Assembly: GCA_026991065.1 (NCBI GenBank)
Contig: JALXCG010000398.1
Span: forward strand, 1-6,110
DNA: 6,110 nt
Reading direction: 5' to 3'
DNA from: Gemmatimonadota bacterium
GTDB lineage: Bacteria; GCA-2686955
Position 1 is the first letter of the stretch, and every line of letters starts with the position of its first letter. Shown in pieces: positions 5,545 to 6,110 of this stretch. A model generated the notes under the pieces. The model was not told where the DNA came from and ran no database searches. It worked only from the letters and a program-made list of their open reading frames with translations. The translations under genes and the position numbers were made by a program.

Positions 5545-6110
5545 ATGGCGGGGACGCGGCTTGGAGCGGGTGCGGCGAGTGTGCTGGCGCGGGCTCTGGC
5601 GCCGGTGGCGGTGCTGGCGCTTGGGGCTGCGGTCACTCCCGCCGCTGCCGTGCCGGTTGTGAGTCCGGCATTGTCCGAGGCCCTGAAGGGGGCTGCTCCG
5701 GAACAGCCGCTACGGGTCCGCGTGCAACTGGAGGAGCGGTTCCCCGCGCATCGGTTGGAGCAGGATCTGCGCCGGCGCCGCGTGGCGGCACCGGCGCGGC
5801 ACCGGATCCTCATGGAAGCGCTGCAGGCGCATGCCCACGCCAGCCAGACAGCGTTGCTGAGATTTCTGGCCGCGCAGGGGACAGAGTCGGGCGTGAACGG
5901 TTTCACCGGGCACTGGATCACCAATGCGGTGCTTGTCGACGCAACCCCCAGGGGTGTGGAGCGGCTGCGAACCGCCCCGATTTCCGGCACGCTCATAGTT
6001 GAGCCGACACTGCCGGTCGGTATCCAGCCGGCGCCGTCACCGCTGACCCCGCTTGCCGTGGGGGGGCGACCCTGGAACCTGGAACAGATCGCGGTTCCAC
6101 GGCTCTGGGC
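5545..6110 (+). CDS. Secreted subtilisin-like (S8 family) serine protease, 5' part: signal peptide and propeptide
   Basis: The frame is open from ATG 5545 to the window end (188 codons plus two bases), so the gene is truncated here. Residues 1-35 form a signal peptide: R5 and R16, an Ala/Val/Leu core and A33-A34-A35 at the cleavage site. Residues about 55-160 look like the propeptide (inhibitor I9-like) of large subtilases of the bacillopeptidase F type: 'LRVRVQLEE', a long Arg/Ala-rich helix (70-111) with 'ASQTALLRFL', then 'HWITNAVLVDATPRGVERL' (123-141). After a Pro-rich linker, 'PWNLEQIAVPRLW' matches the segment that sits just ahead of the catalytic 'VAVIDTG' Asp motif in this family. 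The Asp, His and Ser of the triad lie beyond the window and are not seen. The gene probably has its own promoter, since a terminator-like hairpin precedes it. The protease call rests on the pro-region alone. Confidence 0.75.
   Translation, partial: MAGTRLGAGAASVLARALAPVAVLALGAAVTPAAAVPVVSPALSEALKGAAPEQPLRVRVQLEERFPAHRLEQDLRRRRVAAPARHRILMEALQAHAHASQTALLRFLAAQGTESGVNGFTGHWITNAVLVDATPRGVERLRTAPISGTLIVEPTLPVGIQPAPSPLTPLAVGGRPWNLEQIAVPRLW

Noticed and set aside
4863-6002. Frame-3 open frame spanning the end of the OmpA-like gene and the start of the protease gene
   Set aside because: The translation is Arg/Ser/Gly low-complexity and crosses a terminator-like hairpin. An internal ATG at 5427 gives a faintly signal-like start, but the frame-1 protease gene explains the region better.
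1-6110. CRISPR arrays, insertion sequences, tRNA/rRNA genes, prophage or defence genes
   Set aside because: No spaced direct repeats, transposase-like frames, terminal inverted repeats, cloverleaf-like segments or known defence motifs were found on either strand.

Overview
The window is a GC-rich (roughly 60-65% by eye), densely coding stretch from a Gram-negative bacterium. Every gene I can support lies on the + strand. Two lipoprotein-type signals, an OmpA-like outer-membrane protein with a beta-barrel, a secreted subtilase and a ferredoxin-linked 2-oxoacid oxidoreductase subunit suggest a proteobacterial or deltaproteobacterial/myxobacterial-type genome. The sulfatase C-terminus ('LRSLGYVD') resembles proteins common in such lineages. 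The lineage is inference and not firmly placed.

Layout: (1) 2-397 is the 3' end of an iorB-like gene (indolepyruvate ferredoxin oxidoreductase beta subunit), followed by a terminator-like hairpin. (2) 563-2817 is a two-gene unit: a response regulator-diguanylate cyclase (REC-GGDEF, intact active site and I-site) whose stop codon overlaps, as ATGA, the start of a sulfatase/alkaline-phosphatase-superfamily gene with an N-terminal lipoprotein-like signal. In that enzyme the usual Cys/Ser nucleophile position is Thr. (3) 2818-3164 is a 347-base gene-free spacer holding a small dyad at the stop codon and a tandem 12-bp repeat. (4) 3165-5317 is a probable second unit: a lipoprotein with a PKD/cadherin-like domain and an unrecognised Cys-containing C-terminal domain, then an outer-membrane protein with an OmpA-like domain at the N-terminus and an apparent 8-strand barrel at the C-terminus, the reverse of classical OmpA. 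A hairpin plus T-tract follows. (5) 5318-5544 is a spacer with a 9-bp inverted repeat. (6) 5545-6110 is the 5' part of a secreted subtilisin-like protease gene, truncated by the window edge inside or just after its propeptide.

How the genes may work together: apart from the iorB end, all products are envelope or secreted proteins or a c-di-GMP signalling enzyme. The coupled cyclase-hydrolase pair could link c-di-GMP signalling to modification of an envelope or extracellular substrate. The lipoprotein/inverted-OmpA pair could be an outer-membrane, peptidoglycan-anchored assembly. Both ideas are inferences from domain content and gene order. I found no RNA genes, CRISPR arrays, insertion sequences or clear phage/defence genes.
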